A stretch of 37,270 bases of DNA from an uncultured Mycoplasmatota bacterium (GTDB taxonomy: Bacteria; Bacillota_I; Bacilli_A; RF39; UBA660), in the NCBI GenBank assembly GCA_948329525.1, contig CAOJBM010000007.1, forward strand, positions 1-37,270, in the 5' to 3' direction. How positions within the stretch are numbered: position 1 is the first letter of the stretch; each line of letters begins with the position of its first letter. A program made the translations under genes and the position numbers. The notes under the pieces were generated by a model. The model did no database searches and was not told the DNA's origin. It was given only the letters and a program-made list of their open reading frames with translations. This document shows positions 1-6,962 of this stretch, piece by piece.

Positions 1-479
1 ATGGCTATGGAATAAGTGGTGGCTATGGAATAAGAAATGGCTATGGAATAAGTGGTGGCTCTGGAATAAGTGGTGGCTCTGGAATAAGTGATGGCTATGG
101 AATAAGTAGTGGCTCTGGAATAAGTGGTGGCTCTGGAATTAATAATTCTTGGGGTCTTACAAATTGTGAAGGTTGTTCAAGATGTATACTATGTTATGAC
201 TATACAGGAAAGTTAGCAATTTTTAATAAAGAAGTAACAGAAGAAAGATATAATAAAGTATTTAATGTATTATATTATAGAAATGATTGGTATCCTAAAT
301 TTAATAATGCTTATGATTTGAAAGGCGATAAAGAATGGGAAGAAACAGATGTTACAAGAATAGAAAGTGTTAGTTTAAAAAATGCCTGGTCTACAATTCC
401 ACAAGAATTAGATAATTTTATAAGAAATTTAGATGAATTTGATGAAGAAATATATAACAAGATTCGAGGTATAGAATAA
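1..479 (+). CDS. Gly-rich hexapeptide-repeat phage protein, 5' partial
   Basis: The reading frame is open from base 3 to the TAA at 477-479; its start is left of the window. The first 48 codons are eight hexapeptide units of the type GYGISG or GSGISG. A globular part of about 110 residues follows, with a cysteine-rich patch (NCEGCSRCILC) and a Trp-rich stretch (NDWYPKFNNAYD, then KNAWSTIPQELDNF). The arrangement of a low-complexity Gly stretch, a Cys patch and this C-terminal part recalls small early-region phage proteins of unknown function; I know no activity for it. The stop overlaps the start of the macro-domain gene, so the two are translationally coupled. Confidence 0.75.
   Translation, partial: GYGISGGYGIRNGYGISGGSGISGGSGISDGYGISSGSGISGGSGINNSWGLTNCEGCSRCILCYDYTGKLAIFNKEVTEERYNKVFNVLYYRNDWYPKFNNAYDLKGDKEWEETDVTRIESVSLKNAWSTIPQELDNFIRNLDEFDEEIYNKIRGIE
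3..146 (+). repeat. 18-bp tandem repeat inside the partial CDS
   Basis: Eight in-frame 18-bp units resembling GGCTATGGAATAAGTGGT stand head to tail and encode GYGISG, GYGIRN, GYGISG, GSGISG, GSGISD, GYGISS, GSGISG and GSGINN. The array is cut by the window edge, so the copy number is a minimum. The period is a multiple of three, so gain or loss of units would keep the frame. Confidence 0.85.
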
Positions 480-931
480 TGGCTTTAATATATAAAAAAG
501 GAGATATTCTAGAAGCTACAGAAGATATTATTTGTCATCAGTGTAATACTGAAGGTATATTTGGTGGAGGACTTGCTAAACAAATAGCAAGTCGATATCC
601 CAAATGTGAGTTATCATCAATAACTCACGTAAAAACTTTAAAAAATAAATGTGATGTTGTTGGAACTTATAACTTTTATTTTACTAATAATGATAAAAAT
701 ATAGTTAATTGTTTTACTCAAGATAAAGATTTTAACACAAATTATGAAGCAATAAAATTTGTATTTAATGATATATTAGAATATTGTAGTTTATTTAATC
801 ATACAATAGCAATCCCTTATAAATATGGTTGTGGTATTGCCAATGGAGATTGGAATATTGTACGTAAATTATTTGAAGATTTATCTAATGAATATAGTGT
901 TGATATAGTTGTGTATCAATTGGAAGATTAG
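479..931 (+). CDS. Macro domain protein (ADP-ribose/O-acetyl-ADP-ribose binding)
   Basis: A single macro domain fills the 150-residue protein. The GGGLA loop (29-33) after the CN.EG strand and the YGCGIANGDW motif (116-125) match the ALC1/TARG1/Poa1p-like branch, which binds ADP-ribose and often hydrolyses ADP-ribose 1''-phosphate or ADP-ribosyl groups. The protein has no extra domain and no signal peptide, so it is cytoplasmic. It starts on the stop codon of the preceding gene. Phages are known to carry macro-domain proteins; a role in reversing ADP-ribosylation or handling tRNA-splicing by-products would suit the RNA ligase 3 kb downstream, but that link is inference. Confidence 0.88.
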   Translation: MALIYKKGDILEATEDIICHQCNTEGIFGGGLAKQIASRYPKCELSSITHVKTLKNKCDVVGTYNFYFTNNDKNIVNCFTQDKDFNTNYEAIKFVFNDILEYCSLFNHTIAIPYKYGCGIANGDWNIVRKLFEDLSNEYSVDIVVYQLED

Positions 932-933
932 AA

Positions 934-1308
934 ATGGAAAGTAATATTGAAACAGAAAAGATATCTTATTTATTTAAGTACATAAATGATAATTATGATG
1001 TTTATGCAGAAATTAAACCAAGATTTCTTTATGAAAATAATATTTACATAAAAACTGAAAAATATGACTTAAATATAAGTATTGGTAAACCAGATGAAAA
1101 ACATTATTTATTTGGAAAATGTGATTATTATATATCTTTTGACTATAAAGCTAATAAAAAATATAGAAGTGAACTTTGTTGGCATGGTGGTGGTAGCCAT
1201 GAAAGTTACAATGAAAAAGATTTTTCAAATGTTGATAAGTTTTTAAGTAAATGGCTCGTAAAAAAAGATACTAAACAATTTACCATTTTTGATTATGAAA
1301 AGGAGTGA
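934..1308 (+). CDS. Hypothetical phage protein, 124 aa
   Basis: Soluble acidic protein of 124 residues, starting 2 nt after the macro-domain stop. Aromatic-rich strands alternate (YLFGKCDYYISFDYKA) and a GGGSHESY loop lies near residue 90. There is no signal peptide or membrane segment, and I recognise no family. Tight spacing on both sides places it in the early operon. Confidence 0.7.
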   Translation: MESNIETEKISYLFKYINDNYDVYAEIKPRFLYENNIYIKTEKYDLNISIGKPDEKHYLFGKCDYYISFDYKANKKYRSELCWHGGGSHESYNEKDFSNVDKFLSKWLVKKDTKQFTIFDYEKE

Positions 1309-1313
1309 ATTTG

Positions 1314-1502
1314 ATGAATATAACAAAAGAAGTAATGAAAGAAATAAAAGATAACTTATTATTGGCTATATTTATGAAGAATATTTGTTATTTATTCTTT
1401 GTAAAAAATACAGCAGTTTTAGGTACTATCTTAGCAGATAATATAACGATAGCAGTAGTTTATATAGTGGCATATTTGATTTGTAAGATTGGAGATAAGT
1501 AG
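1314..1502 (+). CDS. Small membrane protein, 62 aa
   Basis: I take ATG 1314 rather than the in-frame GTG 1305 because AGGAG (1301-1305) then sits 8 nt upstream, and GTG would lie inside that ribosome site. After a charged 12-residue N-terminus come two hydrophobic stretches (LLLAIFMKNICYLFFV and the C-terminal ITIAVVYIVAYLI), giving one or two membrane passes. Function unknown. Confidence 0.65.
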   Translation: MNITKEVMKEIKDNLLLAIFMKNICYLFFVKNTAVLGTILADNITIAVVYIVAYLICKIGDK

Positions 1503-1504
1503 AG

Positions 1505-1861
1505 ATGAAAGAATGTATAAAAGATTTTTGCGATAAAGAAACAAAAGAAAAATGTGATTCGTTTTATAAAGAAGCATTTTTAAACAGAAATGAATTAGTT
1601 AGAATGTTAAAAGAAGAAAATAAGCAACTAAAGTTAGACAATCAAAAATTGGATAGTTGTTTAACCGAATATACATCTTTATATCGTGAAGAATTAGATA
1701 AAAATAATAGAGTTCTTAAATATATCAAAGATAATTCTCATAAAACCGAATGGGGAGATTTAGAACAAGATAATGAAAGCATAGATATAAATGATGATAT
1801 AACTGATACGGAATTTATTGAAAATATACTAAATATATTAAGAGGTGAAGATAGTGAATAA
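1505..1861 (+). CDS. Coiled-coil protein sharing a C-terminal module with the 2789-3133 gene
   Basis: 118 residues. Residues 30-75 are a probable coiled coil (ELVRMLKEENKQLKLDNQKL). The last ~45 residues (from YIKDNSHKTEWGD to the end) are nearly the same as the C-terminus of the protein at 2789-3133, including the segment IDINDDITDTEF, while the N-termini differ. Cys residues near the start (CIKDFCDKETKEKC) might bind metal. Function unknown; the shared tail suggests module exchange between early phage genes. Confidence 0.72.
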   Translation: MKECIKDFCDKETKEKCDSFYKEAFLNRNELVRMLKEENKQLKLDNQKLDSCLTEYTSLYREELDKNNRVLKYIKDNSHKTEWGDLEQDNESIDINDDITDTEFIENILNILRGEDSE

Positions 1862-2259
1862 GGATTTGGAAGTATCTTTTGCAATGACCGAAGAAGAAAA
1901 AGAAAGAATAAAAAAAAATATTACTTGGAGCTGGAGGTTTAAGACATTACTTATTAAAGCTAACTGATGGTACTGAATTAGATGTAGTTGACTATAAAGA
2001 CTATCAAAAGTTAGAAGAAGAGCTTGACGCTCATAGCAAAGGGCTTTGTGAAGCTGTAAATGATAAGAATAAATTACAAGAAAGAATTGATAAAGCTCTT
2101 GAAATAGCTTATCAATATGCACAAATTGATGGAGATCATCATAAAATGTGGGTTATAGACCAAATAATCAGAAAACTTTTAAAAAATAATTATGATAATT
2201 GGGTAAAAGAATATGAAGAAGATGGAGAATATTTATGGGATACAGGAATAAATCCATAA
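1854..2259 (+). pseudogene. Frameshifted phage protein (IDQ..R motif family), broken at a 9-A run
   Basis: From GTG 1854 (AGGTG upstream at 1843-1847) the frame runs through MTEEEKERIKK and dies at a TGA near 1967. After the A9 run at 1910-1918 the coherent protein continues in the +1 frame (ILLGAGGLRHYLL, DGTELDVVDYKDY, coiled coil LEEELDAHSKGL, then DHHKMWVIDQIIRKLL and a C-terminal YLWDTGINP) to TAA 2257-2259. The MWVIDQ..R plus WD.GI.P ending is common in small early proteins of Firmicute phages. One A fewer would restore a ~134-residue protein. This could be a real mutation, an assembly error, or a site of RNA polymerase slippage. Confidence 0.7.
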
Positions 2260-2290
2260 AATCATTTTTACAAGGTAAAGAGGTGAAATA

Positions 2291-2569
2291 ATGAATAAGG
2301 AAATAAAATGTTCTAATTGTATTAAATTTAAAACTCCATATTGTCCTTGTACAATTGATTGCATGGCAACAGATGATTATCCTTATTTTCAAGATAGATT
2401 TATGTTATTAGAAGAAAATCATCAACTTAAAGATAGATTACAACAAAAAGACAATGCTATTGATGAGTGTATTGAATTAGTAAAATATTGGAAATATTGT
2501 ATAGACAAGCTTGATAAATTATTAGAAAAACTACAACAAGCGAAAGGTGGTTGTGATGAAAAAGATTAA
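2291..2569 (+). CDS. Cys-rich N-terminus plus coiled-coil protein, 92 aa
   Basis: Good ribosome site (AAAGAGGTGA) upstream. The N-terminus has six cysteines in about 25 residues (CSNCIKF..YCPCTIDC), likely a small metal knuckle, followed by a long helix/coiled coil (LLEENHQLKDRLQQKD...LEKLQQ). No known family recognised. The 3' end overlaps the next gene. Confidence 0.7.
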   Translation: MNKEIKCSNCIKFKTPYCPCTIDCMATDDYPYFQDRFMLLEENHQLKDRLQQKDNAIDECIELVKYWKYCIDKLDKLLEKLQQAKGGCDEKD

Positions 2570-2792
2570 TATAACAAATGCTGATATAGTTAAAAGTATT
2601 GATGACGAAACGAAACATAATCTTGCTAATTATTGTATGTTAAATAATATTGAACCTAAAGATATTATAGAACCAATTAAAAATATAACAAATTCAACAA
2701 TTAATTTTGCAATAGATTTATGTAATAAATATTTTGAAACACCAACTGGAAAAGAATATTTACGAATAAGAAGTGAAATAGAAAAATTATGA
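2556..2792 (+). CDS. Hypothetical phage protein, 78 aa
   Basis: ATG 2556 is preferred over GTG 2547 because AAAGGTGG (2543-2550) lies 5 nt upstream. The gene overlaps its predecessor by 14 nt, typical of coupled translation. The protein is a small, probably all-helical soluble protein (DIIEPIKNITNSTINFAIDLCNKYFETPTGKEYL) without a recognised domain. Confidence 0.65.
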   Translation: MKKINITNADIVKSIDDETKHNLANYCMLNNIEPKDIIEPIKNITNSTINFAIDLCNKYFETPTGKEYLRIRSEIEKL

Positions 2793-3133
2793 GAAAGGCA
2801 GTGAAGATAATGAGTGAAAAATTTAAAGCAAGCCATTTCGATAACATAGATGATTTATTAAAACATTGTGATATGTGGTTACAAGATGATGATTATGACG
2901 CTTATTGTAGATTTTTTGATATTGGTGCTATGGAAGAATTAAATAATTACATAAATAGTTTACAACAACGAATTGATAAAGCAATTAAATATATTGAAAT
3001 TAATTCTCATAAAACCGAATGGGGAGATGAATTGCAAGATAATGAAAATATAGATATAAATGATGATATAACTGATACTGAATTTATATTAGGTTTATTA
3101 TCAATTCTAAAAGGAGAAGATAAAGAATGTTAA
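2789..3133 (+). CDS. Acidic protein with C-terminal module shared with the 1505-1861 gene
   Basis: 114 residues from ATG 2789, which overlaps the previous stop (ATGA); an in-frame ATG at 2810 with AAAGG 11 nt upstream is an equally possible start. The N-terminal half (DNIDDLLKHCDMWLQDDDYDAYCRFFDIGAMEEL) is unique. The C-terminal ~45 residues (NSHKTEWGD...DINDDITDTEF) duplicate the tail of the 1505-1861 protein. Function unknown. Confidence 0.7.
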   Translation: MRKAVKIMSEKFKASHFDNIDDLLKHCDMWLQDDDYDAYCRFFDIGAMEELNNYINSLQQRIDKAIKYIEINSHKTEWGDELQDNENIDINDDITDTEFILGLLSILKGEDKEC

Positions 3134-3360
3134 AAATAAAAGATAATGCTGATTTAAAAGAATTAGAGAAGTTTGGGTTTGAAGAATACAACAATGGCTA
3201 TTCTCGAAAATATAGTAGTGGATATGAAACTTTTATAAATAAACTAAATAGAGAGGTATTTGACTTGGAAATAACTGATACTCAAATAATAATGCAAGAA
3301 AAAGTTACTAGAGCAGATGACTTAATAAAAACAAATTTAGTAGAGAAAGTAGGGGAATAA
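3127..3360 (+). CDS. Hypothetical phage protein, 77 aa
   Basis: Overlaps its predecessor by 7 nt, with AAAGGAG 8 nt upstream of ATG 3127. Small soluble protein rich in beta-like segments (NGYSRKYSSGYETFINKLNREVFDLEIT) ending in a charged helix. It resembles in size and style other early-operon filler proteins; no family recognised. Confidence 0.68.
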   Translation: MLKIKDNADLKELEKFGFEEYNNGYSRKYSSGYETFINKLNREVFDLEITDTQIIMQEKVTRADDLIKTNLVEKVGE

Positions 3361-3361
3361 A

Positions 3362-3520
3362 ATGATTATTATAGGAATTACAATATATTATATATTTTCA
3401 ACAATATTTTTTATAAGATTATTTCAAAAAGAATTAGGCATTTTTGCAGGTAAAACAGAAACTATTATTTCATTAATACCTATTGTTAGATTTATATATT
3501 ATATTTGGTGGCAATTTTAG
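3362..3520 (+). CDS. Very small membrane protein, 52 aa
   Basis: ATG 3362 is 1 nt after the previous stop, with AGGGG a few bases upstream. The product starts MIIIGITIYYIFSTIFFIRLF, a clear transmembrane helix, and has a second hydrophobic stretch at the C-terminus (IISLIPIVRFIYYIWWQF) separated by about ten polar residues: a two-pass membrane miniprotein. Function unknown. The next gene follows after 15 nt. Confidence 0.6.
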   Translation: MIIIGITIYYIFSTIFFIRLFQKELGIFAGKTETIISLIPIVRFIYYIWWQF

Positions 3521-3535
3521 AAAAGAGGTAATGAT

Positions 3536-3916
3536 ATGGAATTAAAAGAAGGAATGTATTGTTATGATAAAGTGAATCGTAAATTAGGTATAGGGAAAAT
3601 TCTTCTTTTAGGAACTAATAATAACATAATAATTCAATATAAAAATTGTAGAAAACGAGTTTCTAAAGGGAATATTGAAGCAAGCAACGATATAACTGAT
3701 TTAATTGAAGTTGGAGATGTTTTACTATTATTAGATAAAGAATATGACAAAGAATATAAATCAGAAGTAATAGAAGATAATGGTGATGTTTTATCTGTTA
3801 TCAATTTTGAAAATGATAGGATAATACCATTAAATTTAAGTATTTATAAAGGTGATATAAAACTATTAGCAATAGTAACTAAAGAACAATTTAATTTAAT
3901 AAAATATGAAGTATGA
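3536..3916 (+). CDS. Hypothetical phage protein with possible SH3-like barrel
   Basis: 126 residues with AAAGAGGT ahead of the ATG. Mostly short predicted strands (GMYCYDKVNRKLGIGKILLLGTNN, then IEVGDVLLLLDKEY), in the style of small KOW/SH3-like barrels, although I cannot assign a family. It directly precedes the RNA ligase, with 21 nt between them. Confidence 0.68.
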   Translation: MELKEGMYCYDKVNRKLGIGKILLLGTNNNIIIQYKNCRKRVSKGNIEASNDITDLIEVGDVLLLLDKEYDKEYKSEVIEDNGDVLSVINFENDRIIPLNLSIYKGDIKLLAIVTKEQFNLIKYEV

Positions 3917-3937
3917 AATAAAAGGAGAAGATGAAAG

Positions 3938-4561
3938 ATGATAAAAAAAGAAATATATCCTAAAACTAAAAGAGTTAGTTGTTTAGGAGATAAAGTATAT
4001 GTTACTGAAAAATTAGATGGGAGTAATTTAGTATTCTTCAAAAAAGATGAGGAATTATATATTGCTCAAAGAAAAAACATTTTTAAAATAAGTGAATTAG
4101 AAGAAGTTAAAGATATTTTATACAAAGGACTATATCAATGGCTATTAGACAACAAAGATATTTTAATTGCTGAATTACATAACAATAGTGCAATTTGTGG
4201 TGAGTGGCTAGGTATGGGTTGCTTAAAATATACAATAGATGAATTTGATAAAAAATGGTATATGTTTGCTAAGGCTAATATAGATGATGACTTTAATTTA
4301 TATAATCTTATTTATGAACACGAGTTATTCAAATATCCATTTATAAGTCAAGAAATACCTTCATTTATAGGAATAGTTCCAGAAGTTGCAGAACTTAATG
4401 TATTACCTACAAAAGAACATTTAGATAGTATTTACGAAAAATACTTAAATAAAGTAAATAGAAATGTTGAGGGTTTTGTAATTAACTACAAAAATATTAT
4501 TACTAAATATGTTCGTATGAAAAATGGTAAATTGCAAGAACATTTTGATAGGGAAAACTAG
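3938..4561 (+). CDS. RNA ligase, Rnl2/DRB0094-like nucleotidyltransferase
   Basis: 207 residues covering the adenylyltransferase core of ATP-dependent RNA ligases. Motif I is EKLDGSN (24-30) with K25 as the AMP-accepting lysine; motif III is ICGEWLG (86-92); IIIa is WYMFAKA (107-113); motif IV is VEGFVINYK (177-185); motif V is TKYVRMK (189-195). There is no C-terminal domain beyond motif V, so it is shorter than T4 Rnl2 (about 330 residues). Such enzymes seal nicked RNA; in phages, repair of tRNA cut by host anticodon nucleases is the classic role. No polynucleotide kinase partner is visible nearby. AAAAGGAGA lies upstream. Confidence 0.88.
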   Translation: MIKKEIYPKTKRVSCLGDKVYVTEKLDGSNLVFFKKDEELYIAQRKNIFKISELEEVKDILYKGLYQWLLDNKDILIAELHNNSAICGEWLGMGCLKYTIDEFDKKWYMFAKANIDDDFNLYNLIYEHELFKYPFISQEIPSFIGIVPEVAELNVLPTKEHLDSIYEKYLNKVNRNVEGFVINYKNIITKYVRMKNGKLQEHFDREN

Positions 4562-4741
4562 ATGAATGCTTCTGAATTATATAAAAATATTGACTATTCT
4601 GAATCTTGGCTAATTGAACAAATAATTAAAGGAGATTTTGAAACAAAGAAAACTAAAAAAGTATCTTACATTACAATAAAGAAAATTGACTTGTTTAAGC
4701 TAGTGCTAAAGTTTATAAAACTTAATATGAGAGGAGAATAA
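4562..4741 (+). CDS. Small basic helical protein, 59 aa
   Basis: Starts at ATG 4562, immediately after the RNA ligase stop, and ends 2 nt before the next gene. Residues 1-25 are acidic-amphipathic (ASELYKNIDYSESWLIEQII), residues 26-59 are lysine-rich with a hydrophobic helix (KIDLFKLVLKFIKLNM). No family recognised. Tight coupling to the ligase suggests co-expression. Confidence 0.55.
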   Translation: MNASELYKNIDYSESWLIEQIIKGDFETKKTKKVSYITIKKIDLFKLVLKFIKLNMRGE

Positions 4742-4743
4742 AG

Positions 4744-5214
4744 ATGTTAAGTGATGAAATTATAGAAAAAATGAAAGAAATGAACTTTACAGAAGAACAG
4801 ATAGATTTTGTTAATGATGAAGTAGTAAAAGAAGTTAATCATAATAATGGCTATAAAATAGTATGTGGAAAAGAATATATTTGTAGACGACAAAAAGGTG
4901 AAGGCTATTGTTTTTATAAAATTTCTGTATCAAAAAAGGGTCTTGAAAGAAAATATAGTCATGCTTTGAAACCTATAGTTTTTTTAAATTGTGACCCACC
5001 TAATACAGACACATCTAAAATAATTATAAAATCATTTTTTGAGGACTTCTATAAGAATCCAAAAGACCAATATACTTACATTTTTCCTCTAAAGATTACT
5101 GACTATGAATTAGTTGACAAAGAAACTGATGAAAAAATCGCAGAAGAAAAAGCTCTAAAAAGTTATCAAAATAATATTGCAAGTGAATTTGATGACATTG
5201 ATATATCATTTTAA
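4744..5214 (+). CDS. Hypothetical phage protein, 156 aa
   Basis: AGAGGAG lies upstream of ATG 4744. The N-terminus (DEIIEKMKEMNFTEEQIDFVNDEV) is a UBA-like three-helix segment by pattern only. The middle has a beta-rich core with basic residues (KEYICRRQKGEGYCFYKI), suggesting nucleic-acid contact, and the C-terminus is acidic (SEFDDIDISF), as in single-strand-binding or replisome-interacting proteins. The function cannot be assigned from sequence. It is the last gene before the recombinase promoter. Confidence 0.65.
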   Translation: MLSDEIIEKMKEMNFTEEQIDFVNDEVVKEVNHNNGYKIVCGKEYICRRQKGEGYCFYKISVSKKGLERKYSHALKPIVFLNCDPPNTDTSKIIIKSFFEDFYKNPKDQYTYIFPLKITDYELVDKETDEKIAEEKALKSYQNNIASEFDDIDISF

Positions 5215-5219
5215 TAAAA

Positions 5220-5261
5220 ATATCAAAAAGTATTGACTATTTGATATAATGGTGCTATATT
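5220..5261 (+). promoter_or_regulatory. Recombinase promoter with inverted-repeat operator
   Basis: TTGACT (5233-5238), a 17-bp spacer and TATATT (5256-5261) make a sigma-A promoter directly before the recombinase gene. The -35 box lies inside a perfect 8-bp inverted repeat, ATATCAAA (5220-5227) and TTTGATAT (5240-5247), 12 bp apart: a plausible repressor operator. Confidence 0.6.
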
Positions 5262-5284
5262 ATTAATACAAGGAAGTGGTTTAA

Positions 5285-6205
5285 ATGCTAAGTATTTTTA
5301 AAAAGAAAGAAGAAGTTTTTGATATTAACAATTTGTCAAAGAAGTTTTTAGAATACATAGATGTAGCACCTAAAACTATAGAAACATACAAAATTGCTTT
5401 AAGACAATTTGCAAATTATATGACAGAACAAAATATCAAGAATCCTACTAGAGAAGATATAATTAATTATCGCGAAAGTATCAAAGAAGTTTTGAAACCT
5501 ACTACAGTTAATAGTTATATGATTGCTTTAAGAAGTTTCTTTCAATTTTTATCGTATGAAGGTATTTACAAAAATATTGCTGAAAATGTTAAAGGTGTAA
5601 AATTAGAAAAAAGACATCTTAAATTAGGTTTATCTGATGAAGAACTTGAAGAAGTTTTGAATTTATACGGGAATAAAATGACATCTTTGGAAGAAAGGAC
5701 TATTTTAACAATTAAATTTATGTTTACTTGCGGACTTAGAGTTAATGAATTAGTAAATATTAGATTAAAAGATTTTTACAGAGATGGTGACACAATAATG
5801 CTAAAAGTTTTAGGAAAGGGTAGAGATGGAGAAAAACAAGATGTTATTAAGGTAGATGAAAGACTATTTGACCTTATCAAAAAGTATGTAGAAAAGTATA
5901 ACATTACTGATTATTTATTTGTAAGTACTAGTAATAACAATTATGGTAATAAATTAACAACTAAAACGATTAGACTTTTAGTAAAAGATGTATTTAAAAA
6001 GGCTAATTTAGATGATATTGACCTTAAAAGTTGTCATAGTTTGAGACATACAACAACAGAAAAGTTACTTAAGAATAACATAAGTATTGAAGAAGTTTCA
6101 CAATATATGAGGCATAAAAGTATACAAACTACAATGATATATAGCAAAGAACTTGACCAAAAAGAAAGTAATTGTAGTAATATATTAGCAGATAGTTTGT
6201 TTTAA
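5285..6205 (+). CDS. Tyrosine recombinase (XerC/D-like integrase)
   Basis: 306 residues: an N-terminal SAM-like core-binding domain (about 15-95) and a catalytic domain with all expected residues: R152 in CGLRVNEL, K178 in the GKGR turn, H251..R254 in HSLRH, H277 in MRHKS and Y286. It breaks and rejoins DNA through a 3'-phosphotyrosine. The length suits Xer-like enzymes or short phage integrases. It has its own promoter. It sits in mid-prophage, 27 kb from the likely tRNA-Arg attachment site, so it may not be the main integrase; dimer resolution, or service of a second, older insertion, are alternatives. Confidence 0.9.
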   Translation: MLSIFKKKEEVFDINNLSKKFLEYIDVAPKTIETYKIALRQFANYMTEQNIKNPTREDIINYRESIKEVLKPTTVNSYMIALRSFFQFLSYEGIYKNIAENVKGVKLEKRHLKLGLSDEELEEVLNLYGNKMTSLEERTILTIKFMFTCGLRVNELVNIRLKDFYRDGDTIMLKVLGKGRDGEKQDVIKVDERLFDLIKKYVEKYNITDYLFVSTSNNNYGNKLTTKTIRLLVKDVFKKANLDDIDLKSCHSLRHTTTEKLLKNNISIEEVSQYMRHKSIQTTMIYSKELDQKESNCSNILADSLF

Positions 6206-6247
6206 AACTTGAAAAAACTTTGAAAAAGTTTTAAAGGAGAAATAATT

Positions 6248-6478
6248 ATGTTTGATATGAATAAAAATATACAAGAAGAATTAGACAGAATAGAAAACTT
6301 TAATAAAATACTAGGGGAATATTTGGGTTATATTGGAGAACCTTGTTGTAATTGTGGTAGATATAGGGTTCAAAAATTTAGTAGTGGTGCTTTGGTATGT
6401 GAAAAGTGTTGTACTGACCAAAATACTAAAGTAGGATATGAAAACGAATATGGAACATATTTAGAATTGTGTTTTTAA
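6248..6478 (+). CDS. Small Cys-rich zinc-finger protein, 76 aa
   Basis: AAAGGAGAAA precedes the ATG. Residues 1-30 form a helix (NIQEELDRIENFNKILGEYLGYI); then CCNCGRYRVQ and VCEKCC form a Cys2-Cys2 zinc ribbon. Possibly a DNA-binding or adaptor protein; no family assigned. A 7-bp hairpin (AAAACTT/AAGTTTT) lies just before its ribosome site. Confidence 0.68.
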   Translation: MFDMNKNIQEELDRIENFNKILGEYLGYIGEPCCNCGRYRVQKFSSGALVCEKCCTDQNTKVGYENEYGTYLELCF

Positions 6479-6520
6479 GAAATTTGAAAAAGTTTTTCGA
6501 TAGGGAGTGAAAAAAGTTTT

Positions 6521-6757
6521 ATGGGATTTGAAAAAACAGATAAAGAAGTTTTAAGAAGGTATATTCAAAATGCTAATAGAGTTAGATTAAATAATCTTAA
6601 GCCAGAAGAAGAGAAAGCGACAAAGTATCTACAAATTAAAATAACGAAACAAAAAAAAGACACATTTAAAAATATTTGTAAGGAAAATAATACAACACCA
6701 AGCAAACAAATTAAAAAATGGATTGATGAATTAATAAAAGAGTTTGAACAAAAATAA
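6521..6757 (+). CDS. Ribbon-helix-helix (Arc/CopG-like) DNA-binding protein
   Basis: 78 residues. The C-terminal half has the RHH pattern: strand KYLQIKITKQK, helix A KDTFKNICKENN, a TTPS turn, helix B KQIKKWIDELIKEF. RHH dimers insert the strand into the major groove of palindromic operators. It lies just before an operator-rich intergenic region (6895-6956) with an 18-bp palindrome, a natural candidate target. Ribosome site AGGGAGTG upstream. Confidence 0.72.
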   Translation: MGFEKTDKEVLRRYIQNANRVRLNNLKPEEEKATKYLQIKITKQKKDTFKNICKENNTTPSKQIKKWIDELIKEFEQK

Positions 6758-6894
6758 ACTAATTTTTTCTTATAAATATATGACTATTGCCTTGTTTTAT
6801 GTACCTTATAGACACTTTAAGTATAAAATAGTATAACTGTACTATTAACAAATAAAGTCTTTAAAATTGCTTTATTTAAGGTAATAAATGTTAA

Positions 6895-6956
6895 TTGTAA
6901 TTTCTATGAAAATTAGTTATAATTAGCTTGTCTAAATTTAGACAAAATACTATTAA
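6895..6956 (+). promoter_or_regulatory. Overlapping promoters with 18-bp palindromic operator
   Basis: Two plus-strand sigma-A-like promoters are visible: TTGTAA (6895-6900), 17 bp, TATAAT (6918-6923); and TTGTCT (6928-6933), 17 bp, TATTAA (6951-6956). A perfect palindrome, TTGTCTAAATTTAGACAA (6928-6945), covers the start site of the first and the -35 of the second, so one bound dimer could block both. The only product downstream is the two-hairpin RNA. Confidence 0.55.
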
Positions 6957-6962
6957 TCACGT

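Noticed and set aside
1-146. CRISPR array
   Set aside because: The repeat is a contiguous 18-bp coding tandem repeat without spacers; no CRISPR-like array occurs elsewhere in the window.
1838-2392. Two minus-strand ORFs of 94 and 74 aa
   Set aside because: They lie opposite the frameshifted gene and its downstream neighbour and have no ribosome sites; the plus-strand explanation is better.
6850-6877. Inverted repeat AAATAAAG/CTTTATTT
   Set aside because: Low complexity, no U run on either side, and likely by chance in such AT-rich DNA.
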